From positions 1 to 37,113 of the forward strand of contig JAEZUE010000050.1 of NCBI GenBank assembly GCA_023443455.1: DNA of 37,113 nucleotides. Reading direction: 5' to 3'. This document shows positions 6,088 through 14,354 of this stretch, one piece after another; position 1 is the first letter of the stretch, and each line of letters opens with the position of its first letter. The stretch is from Verrucomicrobiota bacterium (GTDB taxonomy: Bacteria > Verrucomicrobiota > Verrucomicrobiia > Opitutales > Opitutaceae). The notes under the pieces are model-generated. The model saw only the letters and a program-made list of their open reading frames with translations, ran no database searches and was not told the origin of the DNA. Position numbers and translations under genes: made by a program.

Positions 6088-9000
6088 TCACTGCCGATCC
6101 TGCAACCGCGGCCCGATGGCGGCCTCGATCTTCGCTTCCAGCGCGCGCCCCTGAATCCGCTTCCGGCGCACGCGCTTCACCTCCGCCCGGCGTGCCGTTT
6201 CCTCCGCGGCCGGCCGGGGCAGCATCACCCCCGCCCGGAGCGCGGTCTCATAGTAGGTCTGATCCACCCGGAGGATTCTCTCGAGTTGGTCATCGGGTAG
6301 CCGCTCCCGCGCCCAATCGTAGAACGCCAGCCGCAGCGCCTCGCCGTTGTGCGTGCCCACGCGGAACGGCTGGCGCGAGCGCACCGCCGACCGCAACGAC
6401 GAGAGCCGTTGCTTGAACTCGTCCTCGGTCGTGGCCCGCCACAGGTACTCCTCGGCGAGCTGCCGCGCCAAGGGCGCATCGCCGGCCGCCAGCGCGTCCT
6501 GAATCCCATCGAACGCCGCCGCGTTGCCCGAGCGCCGCACGATGCCGGCCGCGCCGAAGCCGCCGCGGGTGGCGTCAATGTTGGCCTCGCGTGCGAAACG
6601 CCACGTCAGGTTGCGCAGAAGCCGCTGGTCCTGCTTGGCCTGGTAACGCTTCGCCGCCTCCCACTCCGAGCCGAGCTTGGCCGCGAGGTTGAGCACGCCC
6701 TCCTTGGCGTTCTTCACTCCCGCGAACTGCGCCTCGGCCGCATTGAACACCGCCCGTGCCGACGGGAGCCCGCCCTCGTCCATCGCGGAGTAGAAGACGT
6801 CCATCAGGTTCCCGAATACCTGCACGCCGGGCGGGTTCATCGGATTGCGCACCCGGTTGAACACCGACAACTCCCGGCCCGCGGCAACGGGTTGCCCCAT
6901 GATGCCGATCATGCCGCCCGTCACGAGGTCGTTGCTGAATCGGTCCCCGAGCAGGCGCAGGCCCGCCGCGGTATCGTCGTCCATCCGCTCGGCGATTTCC
7001 GTCCAAGAGGCGTCCGGCCGCTCGCGATCGAAGAGCACATCGGCGACCGCGGCGAACAGCGAGCCGATGAACACCGTGCCCGCGCTCGCGAGCAGCAAGG
7101 GCCGTACGTTGCGCACCCGCTCCGTCTTGCCGTCGACCTTCACCTTCGTCCCGAAGATCGCCGGCACCCACATCGACCGATAGAGCGCCCGCGTGCGCTG
7201 CGTGCCCCAACGGCCGAACTGGTAGAGGAACCGGCCGGCCGGCGAGTTCGCCCACAGCGGCACCTGATCGAAGCGGTAACCCCCTTGGCCTTCCTTCACC
7301 TGACGCCGGATGAAGGCCCGCGTTTCCATGCCGTTGCGGAAATCCAGCCCCTCGGCCGCGATCTTCTCGCCGTCGAGGCCGAGCCGCTGCGCCGCCGCGA
7401 GAAATTCCAGCGCGCGCCGGCTCCGCGGGTTGTTGCGGTAGTCCTCCACGCCATCGGTTACGAACTGCATCGCCGCCGCCGTGGCATGGCGCCGGATGAA
7501 CGTCTCGGCGCCGGTATAGCCGCCCGCCTTGAGCCCGAGCTCCACGCCCTTGCGCAAGATCCGGTCCGCCTTGTCGTTGGCCGTGTCGAAGTCATCGAAG
7601 AACTGGGCGTCTAGCAGGTTTCCCCGCAAGGCGCCGAGCTGTTGCGCGTCCATGTCGAGAGTCGGTTCGTTCACCTTGCCCAGCGCATCGATTGCGCGCA
7701 CGACCCCGACCAGCTCCGCCGTGCCATAGAGCCCGGAAATCAGATTCCGGATCGACGAGACGGGGTTCGACAACAAGGCCCCGGTCGCGAACGTGCCCGC
7801 CCGCGACATGAACCGTTCCAGCGTGCCATCCCGGTGCCGCCCGTAGGCCTGTTCCCGCGCCGCGGCGACATAGCGCCGGGTGAAGGAGTCGGCTGCGTGG
7901 CGCTCCGCCAGGTCGAAGAGGTCCGCCGAGTCCGGCGTCGTCTTCTGGCCGTAGCTGGCGATCTGCGCGAGGCGCTCGGCATAGTTTCCGATGAAGCCCT
8001 TCACCACCGGATCGAAGCTGTATTCATAGAACGATTCCGGGAGCATGCCCTCGCGGCTCTTTTCGAGGTTGCCCATGTAGTCGTTGGAGCTGGCGAGGTC
8101 TTCGGAACCCGGCGAGAGGATCGCCTTGGCCTCCGCTTCGGTGCGCCCCTGCTCCATCAGGTCGCGCTTGAGCTGGGCAAACAGCTCCGGGTTGCTGCCC
8201 GGATCGCCGATCACCCGCCGCACATCGGTGCGGACCCGCCGAGGGAAGAACGCGGCGCCGAGGTTGCCGATGGGCCGATACCGCTTTTCACCGGAATCCC
8301 ACACCTGCACCCCGACCCGCTCCGACAGTTGGCCCGTCAACGCCGCCGTGCGCTCCCATGCCTGAATCAATCGCGAGCCCAACGGCGAAGCGTTGGCCCG
8401 CACCTCGCGCAGCTCGGCGACATTCTCCGGATCCTCCACCTGGCGCCATTCGCCCTCGGAAGATTTCACCCAACGCCGCTGATTTTCCCGCGCCCGGAAG
8501 TACGCCTCGAACTCGCGCTTCGCCCGCCGCACGGCCGGCGTGGTTTGCAACGGATGGCCCGCGCGCACCCGCTGTCCAAGGGAATCGGCCTTGCCGAGCA
8601 ACGACTCGAACGGCTCGGTCAGTCGCCCGACCAGCTCGTCCGCGAGGTCGGTGTGTCGCCGCATCGCCGCCGACAGCTTGCGCCCCAGCGGATGCGCGGT
8701 GCGCTCCATCACGTCGGCCGCGCCCTCAAAGGCGAGGCGGCCCCACGCCATCCGTTGCCATGGCGAGAGCCGCAGCGCCCCGGACGTCTCGGCCGCGTGT
8801 TCCGGCGTCTTCGCTCCGTCGCCGGTTTGCTGCGTATTTCCGGGCACCTGCGCATCCGGAGCCCCCATCACCCGGCCGGCAACGTCGGCGGCCCGAATCG
8901 GGCCGGCTCCGCGCGACTCTGCCCGGCCCGGCTGCACGGCTTCGGGGTTCGGTTCGCGCCCGAGGAAGCGATCCAGCGCCGCCCGTTTCTTCGGCGACAA

Positions 9001-10464
9001 CCCCGCCTCCATGTCCGCCAACTGGCGTAGCGCGTCGCCGGCACCGGCGCCTTCGCTCTCACTCCAAGCGCCCAGCAAGCGGCGATATTCCGCCGCACCC
9101 TCGGCACCGAAGACGCCTTCAAGGTCGTGCACCGGTCGGGCGTCCGTCTCGGCATCCTCCACCGGCTCGCGGGACACCGCAGGCGGCACGCTTTCGGCCG
9201 GCTCCGCCCCCTCGCGCTGCAACAACGCCTCGCGGTCGGGATCGAGCGACCGCCCGAACGCCTCTACGAAGGCAGCCGCATCCGTCGGCTCCGCCTGGGC
9301 ACGCGCGGCGGCATGTTCCACCGATTCCGGCACGGTCGGATCGACCTCCGCCAGCGCCGGCAACGCCGCTCCGTCCGCACTCCGGCGTGGCGTACCCGGC
9401 ACGGCCTCCGGTTCAGCCAGCGCCGGCGCCAGCTTGTTGGTCGCGAGCGATCCCAGCCCGGCCACCGGGCCACCGACCCCCATGCCGACAATGATGGAGC
9501 GGATCACCTCGTCATCGAGGGGCCGGTCGGGATCGTACCCGGCGAGGTTCGCGGCGATATGGTTCAACCAAACTTGCTGCGTGCCCTCCGAGACTCCGTT
9601 CGCCGCAGCCGCGGCACCCGCCTCCTTGAGCAGGCGCCCCAGCGTGATCTTGCCCCGCAGCGGCTTGAGGATCTTCCCGATGATGAGCTTGTCGGCGATC
9701 ACGTCGACCGCCGCGGCCGGCACGTTGAGCACACCCGCGGCATTCGCTTCGGCCTCCGTCGCGCCCTTCGCCAATGCGTCATCGCGCCCCACCTGGTACA
9801 TCTGCCCAACCGTGTGCGCCGGCCCGAGTCCGGGCACCGCATACGTCGGCAGCGTGCCCACGGCCTGCCCGATGCCCTCCACGATCTGCCCGCCCAACGA
9901 GTTCGCGAACTCGTCCGACACCGGCAACGCCCGGCCCACGTCCGCCGCGGTCGATTTCGCCGCGTCCGCGTACCATTCGCCCGCCTTCGAGATCGGCGAA
10001 TAACGTTCCATAGCCTCCCCGTGCTGCGTCATCAGCCGCCGCATGAAGGCCCGGGTCTCGTCGTTGGTCCAACCCTCCGGCAACTGCACCCCCACGGACG
10101 CCGCCAGCCGCCGCTGTTCCTCGCGCCACGCCGTCGGGTTCTCGTCGAACTGCGCATCGCCGAGCTTCAGCAACACCTGATTGAACGTCGTCGGGAACTT
10201 CGCGAGCAGACGGGAAGCGCCCTCCACCCCGCGGTAGAAGCCCTGTCCCGCGCCGCGGCCGAAGGACCGGCCAGTCTCCGCGACCACGCCCGGCTTTTTC
10301 TCGGGCGGCTTCACGTCGAACGGGTCGAAGTCGTCATCGGGCAGCGGATCCGCTCCGGCATCCTTGAACGGATCGAAGGCCGCGGGACCGGAAGAAGGGG
10401 CGGCAGCCTCAACGGCCACCGCCCCACCATCCTGGAAGGGATCCCAATTGGGTGCGCCGGTCAT
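6088..10464 (-). CDS. Very large phage polyvalent/internal-virion-type protein (1458 aa)
   Basis: The largest gene in the element. Residues 1-55 carry repeated acidic DPF motifs (WDPFQDG, FDPFKDAGADPLP, FDPFDV), typical of the N-termini of huge phage ejection proteins. Residues 70-330 are Gly/Ala-rich and amphipathic, with a glycine-zipper stretch (GMGVGGPVAGLG). A Glu/Pro-rich linker (330-530) follows. From about 530 the protein is helical and basic, including NPVSSIRNLISGLYG near 905, GRFLYQFGRWGTQRTRALYR near 1078 and a hydrophobic segment (TVFIGSLFAAVADVLF) near 1130. The pattern resembles large polyvalent protein-associated domains, LPD38 being the closest I can recall, but that is from memory. 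No catalytic motif is evident. It would be packaged and injected with DNA if the element moves in virions. The start overlaps the previous stop by 4 bp. Confidence 0.75.
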   Translation of the reverse strand: MTGAPNWDPFQDGGAVAVEAAAPSSGPAAFDPFKDAGADPLPDDDFDPFDVKPPEKKPGVVAETGRSFGRGAGQGFYRGVEGASRLLAKFPTTFNQVLLKLGDAQFDENPTAWREEQRRLAASVGVQLPEGWTNDETRAFMRRLMTQHGEAMERYSPISKAGEWYADAAKSTAADVGRALPVSDEFANSLGGQIVEGIGQAVGTLPTYAVPGLGPAHTVGQMYQVGRDDALAKGATEAEANAAGVLNVPAAAVDVIADKLIIGKILKPLRGKITLGRLLKEAGAAAAANGVSEGTQQVWLNHIAANLAGYDPDRPLDDEVIRSIIVGMGVGGPVAGLGSLATNKLAPALAEPEAVPGTPRRSADGAALPALAEVDPTVPESVEHAAARAQAEPTDAAAFVEAFGRSLDPDREALLQREGAEPAESVPPAVSREPVEDAETDARPVHDLEGVFGAEGAAEYRRLLGAWSESEGAGAGDALRQLADMEAGLSPKKRAALDRFLGREPNPEAVQPGRAESRGAGPIRAADVAGRVMGAPDAQVPGNTQQTGDGAKTPEHAAETSGALRLSPWQRMAWGRLAFEGAADVMERTAHPLGRKLSAAMRRHTDLADELVGRLTEPFESLLGKADSLGQRVRAGHPLQTTPAVRRAKREFEAYFRARENQRRWVKSSEGEWRQVEDPENVAELREVRANASPLGSRLIQAWERTAALTGQLSERVGVQVWDSGEKRYRPIGNLGAAFFPRRVRTDVRRVIGDPGSNPELFAQLKRDLMEQGRTEAEAKAILSPGSEDLASSNDYMGNLEKSREGMLPESFYEYSFDPVVKGFIGNYAERLAQIASYGQKTTPDSADLFDLAERHAADSFTRRYVAAAREQAYGRHRDGTLERFMSRAGTFATGALLSNPVSSIRNLISGLYGTAELVGVVRAIDALGKVNEPTLDMDAQQLGALRGNLLDAQFFDDFDTANDKADRILRKGVELGLKAGGYTGAETFIRRHATAAAMQFVTDGVEDYRNNPRSRRALEFLAAAQRLGLDGEKIAAEGLDFRNGMETRAFIRRQVKEGQGGYRFDQVPLWANSPAGRFLYQFGRWGTQRTRALYRSMWVPAIFGTKVKVDGKTERVRNVRPLLLASAGTVFIGSLFAAVADVLFDRERPDASWTEIAERMDDDTAAGLRLLGDRFSNDLVTGGMIGIMGQPVAAGRELSVFNRVRNPMNPPGVQVFGNLMDVFYSAMDEGGLPSARAVFNAAEAQFAGVKNAKEGVLNLAAKLGSEWEAAKRYQAKQDQRLLRNLTWRFAREANIDATRGGFGAAGIVRRSGNAAAFDGIQDALAAGDAPLARQLAEEYLWRATTEDEFKQRLSSLRSAVRSRQPFRVGTHNGEALRLAFYDWARERLPDDQLERILRVDQTYYETALRAGVMLPRPAAEETARRAEVKRVRRKRIQGRALEAKIEAAIGPRLQDRQ

Positions 10465-11204
10465 CGCTTCACCCCTCGCTTTCCGCCCTGCCAGACGAAC
10501 GGAGCGCCGGCCGGCAAGCGGTCGTACTCCTCTTGCGTGCCGATGTTCGCGAAGCCTGACGGCGCCGACTCCGCGCCCTGGGCGAACGTCGCCGGAGACC
10601 CGCCTTGCTGCATGCCGATCGGCGTCATGCCAGCTTGCACGGAATCCGGGCTGACACCCCGCACCCATTTGCGCTGCACCTCGCCGCCCGGGCCGTATTG
10701 CACCGTAGCCGTCGGCGTCACCGCCCCCGGTGTGATGCCTCGCTTGCGCCCGAGCGCATCGGCCAACTGCGACAGCGAGCGCGTTTGCGCTTCCTGACGC
10801 TGCGCCGCGAGGCCCTGATTCACGATATCCATTCGGGCGATATATTTGCGCATCCGCGCATCGCGCGACTCGGGGGCCACGACCCCGACACCCACCGGGG
10901 CATTGTCCGCGAGGTAGGTTTTCTGTTGCTGCGGATCCATGCGGGCAAAAGCCGCGCTCTCCCGCTGATCAAATTCGAGAGCATCGGCATCCCGCCCGGC
11001 CTGCACGGCGGCCACCCGCGCGTCCATGGCCTGCTTGCGCAGCTCATAGTCGCGGTCCGATTCCATCGCCATCCGATCGCGGAGCGTGGCCTCGATTCGC
11101 TTCGTTTCCTGCGCTTGGATCGCGTCCGCGATCTTCTGCTTTTTCGCCAACATCCGATCCTGAATGCCAAAGCCCACCTGGGCACCGGCCAAGAAGTCGC
11201 TCAT
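10461..11204 (-). CDS. Phage virion-associated-type protein, 247 aa
   Basis: Starts MSDFLAGAQVGFG and continues with a long coiled-coil-like helix (residues 18-95, rich in Gln, Arg, Ala, Asp), then a Gly/Pro/Thr-rich section and a C-terminus TQEEYDRLPAGAPFVWQGG. The tail pattern EYD.LP.GA....GK is one I know from C-termini of many phage internal-virion and structural hypothetical proteins. The ATG at 11202-11204 is preceded by AAAGGAAAG. Its stop overlaps the start of the 1458-aa gene, so the two are probably made together and may form an ejection complex. That function is inferred; the phage affinity is reasonably supported. Confidence 0.7.
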   Translation of the reverse strand: MSDFLAGAQVGFGIQDRMLAKKQKIADAIQAQETKRIEATLRDRMAMESDRDYELRKQAMDARVAAVQAGRDADALEFDQRESAAFARMDPQQQKTYLADNAPVGVGVVAPESRDARMRKYIARMDIVNQGLAAQRQEAQTRSLSQLADALGRKRGITPGAVTPTATVQYGPGGEVQRKWVRGVSPDSVQAGMTPIGMQQGGSPATFAQGAESAPSGFANIGTQEEYDRLPAGAPFVWQGGKRGVKR

Positions 11205-11248
11205 ATCTTTCCTTTCACTACGTGTGTTGTTTGTGTGCGCGCCCCCGC

Positions 11249-11470
11249 TCAGTTGCCGAGATGGGTTTGCGCGTGAAATGCTAGCTGCACCTCCGGAGGG
11301 AACACACCGGGGCGCAATGGGTTGGGCATGGCTCGGGCGTCGCACTCCTTGGCGATCAACCCCAGTGCCAGCACCGAGCCCCAGAGGTCCTCCACCTCGC
11401 GGTTTGCCGCGCGGGCAAGCTCGGTGTCGTCCAAGTCCCTGAGGAACGCCTTGAATTTGCGGGCACTCAT
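11249..11470 (-). CDS. Hypothetical protein, 73 aa
   Basis: A small soluble protein with a basic N-terminus (MSARKFKAFLRDLDDTELAR) and a Pro-containing middle (PNPLRPGVFPPEV). No known family. The ATG at 11468-11470 overlaps the ATPase stop by 4 bp, so it is translationally coupled to the replication genes and may be an accessory factor. A longer frame beginning upstream is the ATPase region in another reading frame and is not used. Confidence 0.65.
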   Translation of the reverse strand: MSARKFKAFLRDLDDTELARAANREVEDLWGSVLALGLIAKECDARAMPNPLRPGVFPPEVQLAFHAQTHLGN

Positions 11471-12183
11471 CCACGGACCCTCGGCTGTTGCGCTTTCGCC
11501 TCTGCCGTGAACCGCACCGGCTCGGCGAGTTCCAGTAATCGCCGGATCAGCGGATCGGCACGCACCGCGCTCCGCCCGCCCTCGGCGTCCGCCAGCTCGG
11601 CCGCGCTCGCGTTGGTCGAAACCAACAGCGGCAGCCCGAGCCCGACCCGCAGATCCAAGAGCCGGAACATCCACGAGCGAACCCGCTCGCCCTGCGCCTC
11701 CGTCGTCGCCTCCTGCCCCAAGTCATCAATCACGAGGACCGGCACCTTTGCGAGGCACTCGATGAAGCGCGCGGCCTCGTCGGAGCCGAAGCGCACGTTC
11801 GACGTGATCTCGGCGGCAAGATCCTGCGCATTCCAGAGCGACCAATCACGGCCCTCTTCGCACGCCAGCCGCCGGAGCAGCGCCCACAGCGCCCGCGTTT
11901 TCCCCGCGCCCGTCGGGCCGGCGAGCAGCAGCCCCCGCGGCCCGTACTGCCAGCCGAGCACGCGGCGGAGCTGCACCAGATTGTGCGCCAAGCGCGCATC
12001 GCCGAAATCGGTATCCTGGTACGCAGGGGGGCAGAGATTGCGCCACCGCTCGGCCCGCGCCTCACGCACCGCCCGCCGCGCATACTCGCGGCCAAACTCA
12101 TGCAGCGACTCGGCCGTCATCTCGGGCGGAGGCGGCGGAAGCTCCGGCACACTCTCGCCAATGGAAGAAATCGACGCGCCCAT
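11467..12183 (-). CDS. DnaC/IstB-like helicase-loader ATPase
   Basis: A 238-residue AAA+ ATPase. Walker A GPTGAGKT lies near residue 86, Walker B VLVIDDLGQEA near 150 and a sensor-like LLVSTNAS near 187. These are the marks of the DnaC/DnaI/IstB group that loads replicative helicase. The Pro/Glu-rich N-terminus would contact partners. The ATG at 12181-12183 is chosen because GGGAGG lies upstream, inside the end of the preceding gene, and the gap to that gene's stop is only 2 bp. Pairing with the initiator-like gene before it gives a phage-type replication module. IstB-like transposition is unlikely because no transposase is near. Confidence 0.85.
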   Translation of the reverse strand: MGASISSIGESVPELPPPPPEMTAESLHEFGREYARRAVREARAERWRNLCPPAYQDTDFGDARLAHNLVQLRRVLGWQYGPRGLLLAGPTGAGKTRALWALLRRLACEEGRDWSLWNAQDLAAEITSNVRFGSDEAARFIECLAKVPVLVIDDLGQEATTEAQGERVRSWMFRLLDLRVGLGLPLLVSTNASAAELADAEGGRSAVRADPLIRRLLELAEPVRFTAEAKAQQPRVRG

Positions 12184-12185
12184 GG

Positions 12186-13097
12186 TCAGAACGCCTCCCT
12201 TCGCGCCGCCGCGGCGGTCCCGATCAGCTCGGTTTCCGGCAGTTCCAAGAGCTTCGCCACGCTGTCCGATCGGAGGAACCAATCGAAACCGGCCACCCAG
12301 CGTTGTTTTCCGCCGCCCCGGTGAAATGCCGAAGACGCCATTCGCCCCAATGCCTCGCGCCACCCCTCGGCAAACAACGGCTCGCCGAGTCGCGCCATCA
12401 GTGCCTCGCACCGGTCCGGGCCAAGCGCTCGCACCGCGGGGAACGGGCGGCCCAGCTCGTTCCACGCAGCAACAACCGCGCGCGCCTCGGCCGAAACCGG
12501 GAGCACCCCGGGAGCAATCCGAACCGTGCACGAATCGGCCACCCCGTTCCCGTCGGCTGCTGCTGTAGCTGTAGCTACTACCTGTCCTTGTTTCTTAGTT
12601 TTTGTAGATGTTTGTAGCTGTTCCGTTTTTCCACACGCGGCCCCCGTGTGTTCCTCATGTGGTTCCCCGTGAGTAACACGCGCGGCCTCCGGTGTTTTCC
12701 GGTCGATTCCGTGCCCCCCAACAACCGGCGCACCGGTCGGCACATACAACTGCTGAACCCGCTTCCATCGCTCCGGGTTGTCGCGCCAGCGCGACCGCAG
12801 GAAGGTCCCTTGCCGATCCCACCAATTGTGGAGACGGAGGAACGGCTCGCTGTCGACCCAGCGCGACTCCACAAGAGCTGCGAGCAACTGGTCCGCGTCA
12901 TCCATCGGAACGCCCATCGCCCCGGCGATTCGGTGCGCGCCATGCTCGCGAAGATCGCCATCATCGGCGAACCGCAACGCCCAAAGCCAAAGCAGGACCA
13001 AGCGCCCGACCGTCTCGGGGTTCGGCCAGCCCATCAGGCGGGACAGGTCGAAGGTTTTCGGGTGGTGCGGAAGATCCGCGTCGATTGCGCACCACAT
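12186..13097 (-). CDS. Phage-type replication initiator/replisome organiser
   Basis: A 303-residue protein. The first 120 residues (MWCAIDADLPHHPKTFDLSR, then WLWALRFADDGDL and LHNWWDRQG) match the winged-helix N-terminal domain of phage replisome organisers as I know it. A low-complexity Thr/Ala/Lys linker (about 150-200) leads to a second helical domain. The A/T-richer linker DNA (12580-12650) could hold the origin, as in several phages whose origin lies in the initiator gene; that is speculative. It is followed after 2 bp by the DnaC-like loader. No primase or polymerase is present, so the element would rely on host replication enzymes. Confidence 0.75.
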   Translation of the reverse strand: MWCAIDADLPHHPKTFDLSRLMGWPNPETVGRLVLLWLWALRFADDGDLREHGAHRIAGAMGVPMDDADQLLAALVESRWVDSEPFLRLHNWWDRQGTFLRSRWRDNPERWKRVQQLYVPTGAPVVGGHGIDRKTPEAARVTHGEPHEEHTGAACGKTEQLQTSTKTKKQGQVVATATAAADGNGVADSCTVRIAPGVLPVSAEARAVVAAWNELGRPFPAVRALGPDRCEALMARLGEPLFAEGWREALGRMASSAFHRGGGKQRWVAGFDWFLRSDSVAKLLELPETELIGTAAAARREAF

Positions 13098-13099
13098 GG

Positions 13100-13456
13100 T
13101 TACGCGGCCTCCCCGCCCACTGCCTCGGCTTCGTCATCGTAACGGAAGGTCGAAGACCGCCCGCCGACGAGCTGCTCATCGGCCAGCCGGTTGAGGTACG
13201 CGAAGAGGCTCCTGGCCTCAATCAGGCGCACGCCGCGCAGCGCTCCGGGTCGGCGCAAGCAGACGGTGCGAATCACGCCATCCCGCGCCAGCGAGTAAAG
13301 CAGCGAACGCTTCAGGCCCGTGAAGGGTTCGAGCGCGCCGACGGGCGGCATGCGCAACCATTCGGGGGATCCGTTTGGAACCCCGGCCTGAATCGGCGCA
13401 GTAGTGAGACCAGCCGCACGATGGGCCGGATTGTGTGCAGGTGATGCCGAGTGCAT
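13100..13456 (-). CDS. Small HTH DNA-binding protein, excisionase/AlpA-like
   Basis: A 118-residue product whose first 35 residues look unstructured. The middle (FTGLKRSLLYSLARDGVIRT, then a basic LRRPGALRGVR segment and IEARSLFAYLNRL) fits the winged HTH of excisionase/AlpA-type proteins where a Lys/Arg-rich wing follows the recognition helix. The start is uncertain: the ATG at 13454-13456 lacks a ribosome binding site, and an internal Met at residue 36 would give an 83-residue core. It leads the replication operon and sits just left of a perfect palindrome that could be its operator. Role as excisionase or as switch regulator is open. Confidence 0.65.
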   Translation of the reverse strand: MHSASPAHNPAHRAAGLTTAPIQAGVPNGSPEWLRMPPVGALEPFTGLKRSLLYSLARDGVIRTVCLRRPGALRGVRLIEARSLFAYLNRLADEQLVGGRSSTFRYDDEAEAVGGEAA

Positions 13457-13490
13457 GGCACCACGTTACCAGAACACCCCCGCAAGCTTT

Positions 13491-13518
13491 AGGCAGGCAG
13501 TCCGCCGTATGCCTGCCT
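13491..13518. promoter_or_regulatory. Perfect 9-bp inverted repeat between the two element operons
   Basis: AGGCAGGCA (13491-13499) and TGCCTGCCT (13510-13518) form a perfect palindrome with a 10-nt centre in the 94-bp gap between the integrase pair and the replication operon. No T-run follows on the minus strand (AAAGCTTG), so an operator is more likely than a terminator. Confidence 0.5.
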
Positions 13519-13550
13519 TGTGCGGTTGCTATTCGACCATCACAGCCCCG

Positions 13551-14354
13551 TCAGGCCGACATTCGAAAGTCACGTAACCCGCCACGCGCCGCCGCCTCAA
13601 CAAGAGCATCCGCCTTTCGAATCATCCGATGAACTTCCGCTTCCCCTGGCACCGCACACTTGGGCCGAGCCAGTTCCCGAGCAACCAAGTCGTTGGCTTC
13701 CGCTTCGCCAGCGAGCTCCCGAGCACCACCACACGCTTTCGCCAATCTCCGCGCTCCGAGATACCGCAACGCCTCACGCGGAGTCCACTTCCTCCGTTCC
13801 CGACCAGTTTTCGCACCGGCGACCCATTCCGGATTCTCCTGAAGCCACTGGTCGAAGCGGGAAACCATCTCACTACGACTGAGCCCGGGAGGCAAAAAAA
13901 ACGGGACCGTGCGGATTCGCCCCATCAATCCCTTCCGAAACTCTTCCACGGTGGTTGTCCGCACCCTTACTTTCCCATCAGGCCCTACCTCGCGAACGGC
14001 GAGACTGTCCGGAGTTTCCAACCGCGCAATACCGTCGAAATTCGCATGTAGTACCGGCCGAGCAGGCGGAGCCTCAAACTCCCGCGCAACACCAGCTCGC
14101 TCGGAGTCCTTCAGCCGAGACCATGGAGCTTCCATATCCGCAGGCGCCCCGGCACCCAGCAGGCGAACCAGCAGGAGCGGCAACGAACTACGAAAGCCCC
14201 CGTCACCACCCCTCATCTTCCGAGCTTCTTCCGCCAATCGCCCCGAGAAGTCGCACCGCAGTGCCTCCCTATGGCACTCATAGACGAAGCATGCCCATAC
14301 TTCCGCATCTTCAATTGCCGAGAACCTCCACTCTTCTTCCGGGGGAAGTATCAC
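13551..14354 (-). CDS. Hypothetical protein coupled to the integrase, 267 aa
   Basis: Begins with GTG at 14352-14354, overlapping the integrase stop (GTGA), so it is translated from the integrase message. The N-terminus (EEEWRFSAIEDAEVWACFVY then ECHREA) resembles a pattern I associate with uncharacterised verrucomicrobial proteins; I do not know a function. The middle has a short PFFLPPGLSRSEM motif and the C-terminus is Ala/Arg/Glu-rich and helical. No signal peptide or membrane segment. Being locked to the integrase suggests a job in integration, excision control or immunity of the element (inference). Confidence 0.7.
   Translation of the reverse strand: MILPPEEEWRFSAIEDAEVWACFVYECHREALRCDFSGRLAEEARKMRGGDGGFRSSLPLLLVRLLGAGAPADMEAPWSRLKDSERAGVAREFEAPPARPVLHANFDGIARLETPDSLAVREVGPDGKVRVRTTTVEEFRKGLMGRIRTVPFFLPPGLSRSEMVSRFDQWLQENPEWVAGAKTGRERRKWTPREALRYLGARRLAKACGGARELAGEAEANDLVARELARPKCAVPGEAEVHRMIRKADALVEAAARGGLRDFRMSA

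Noticed and set aside
7642..9030. Long plus-strand ORFs opposite the 1458-aa gene
   Set aside because: Arg/Pro/His-rich composition with no domain; GC-driven absence of stop codons explains them.
11467..12183. IstB transposition helper
   Set aside because: No IS21-type transposase or terminal inverted repeats are near; the partner gene is a replication initiator.
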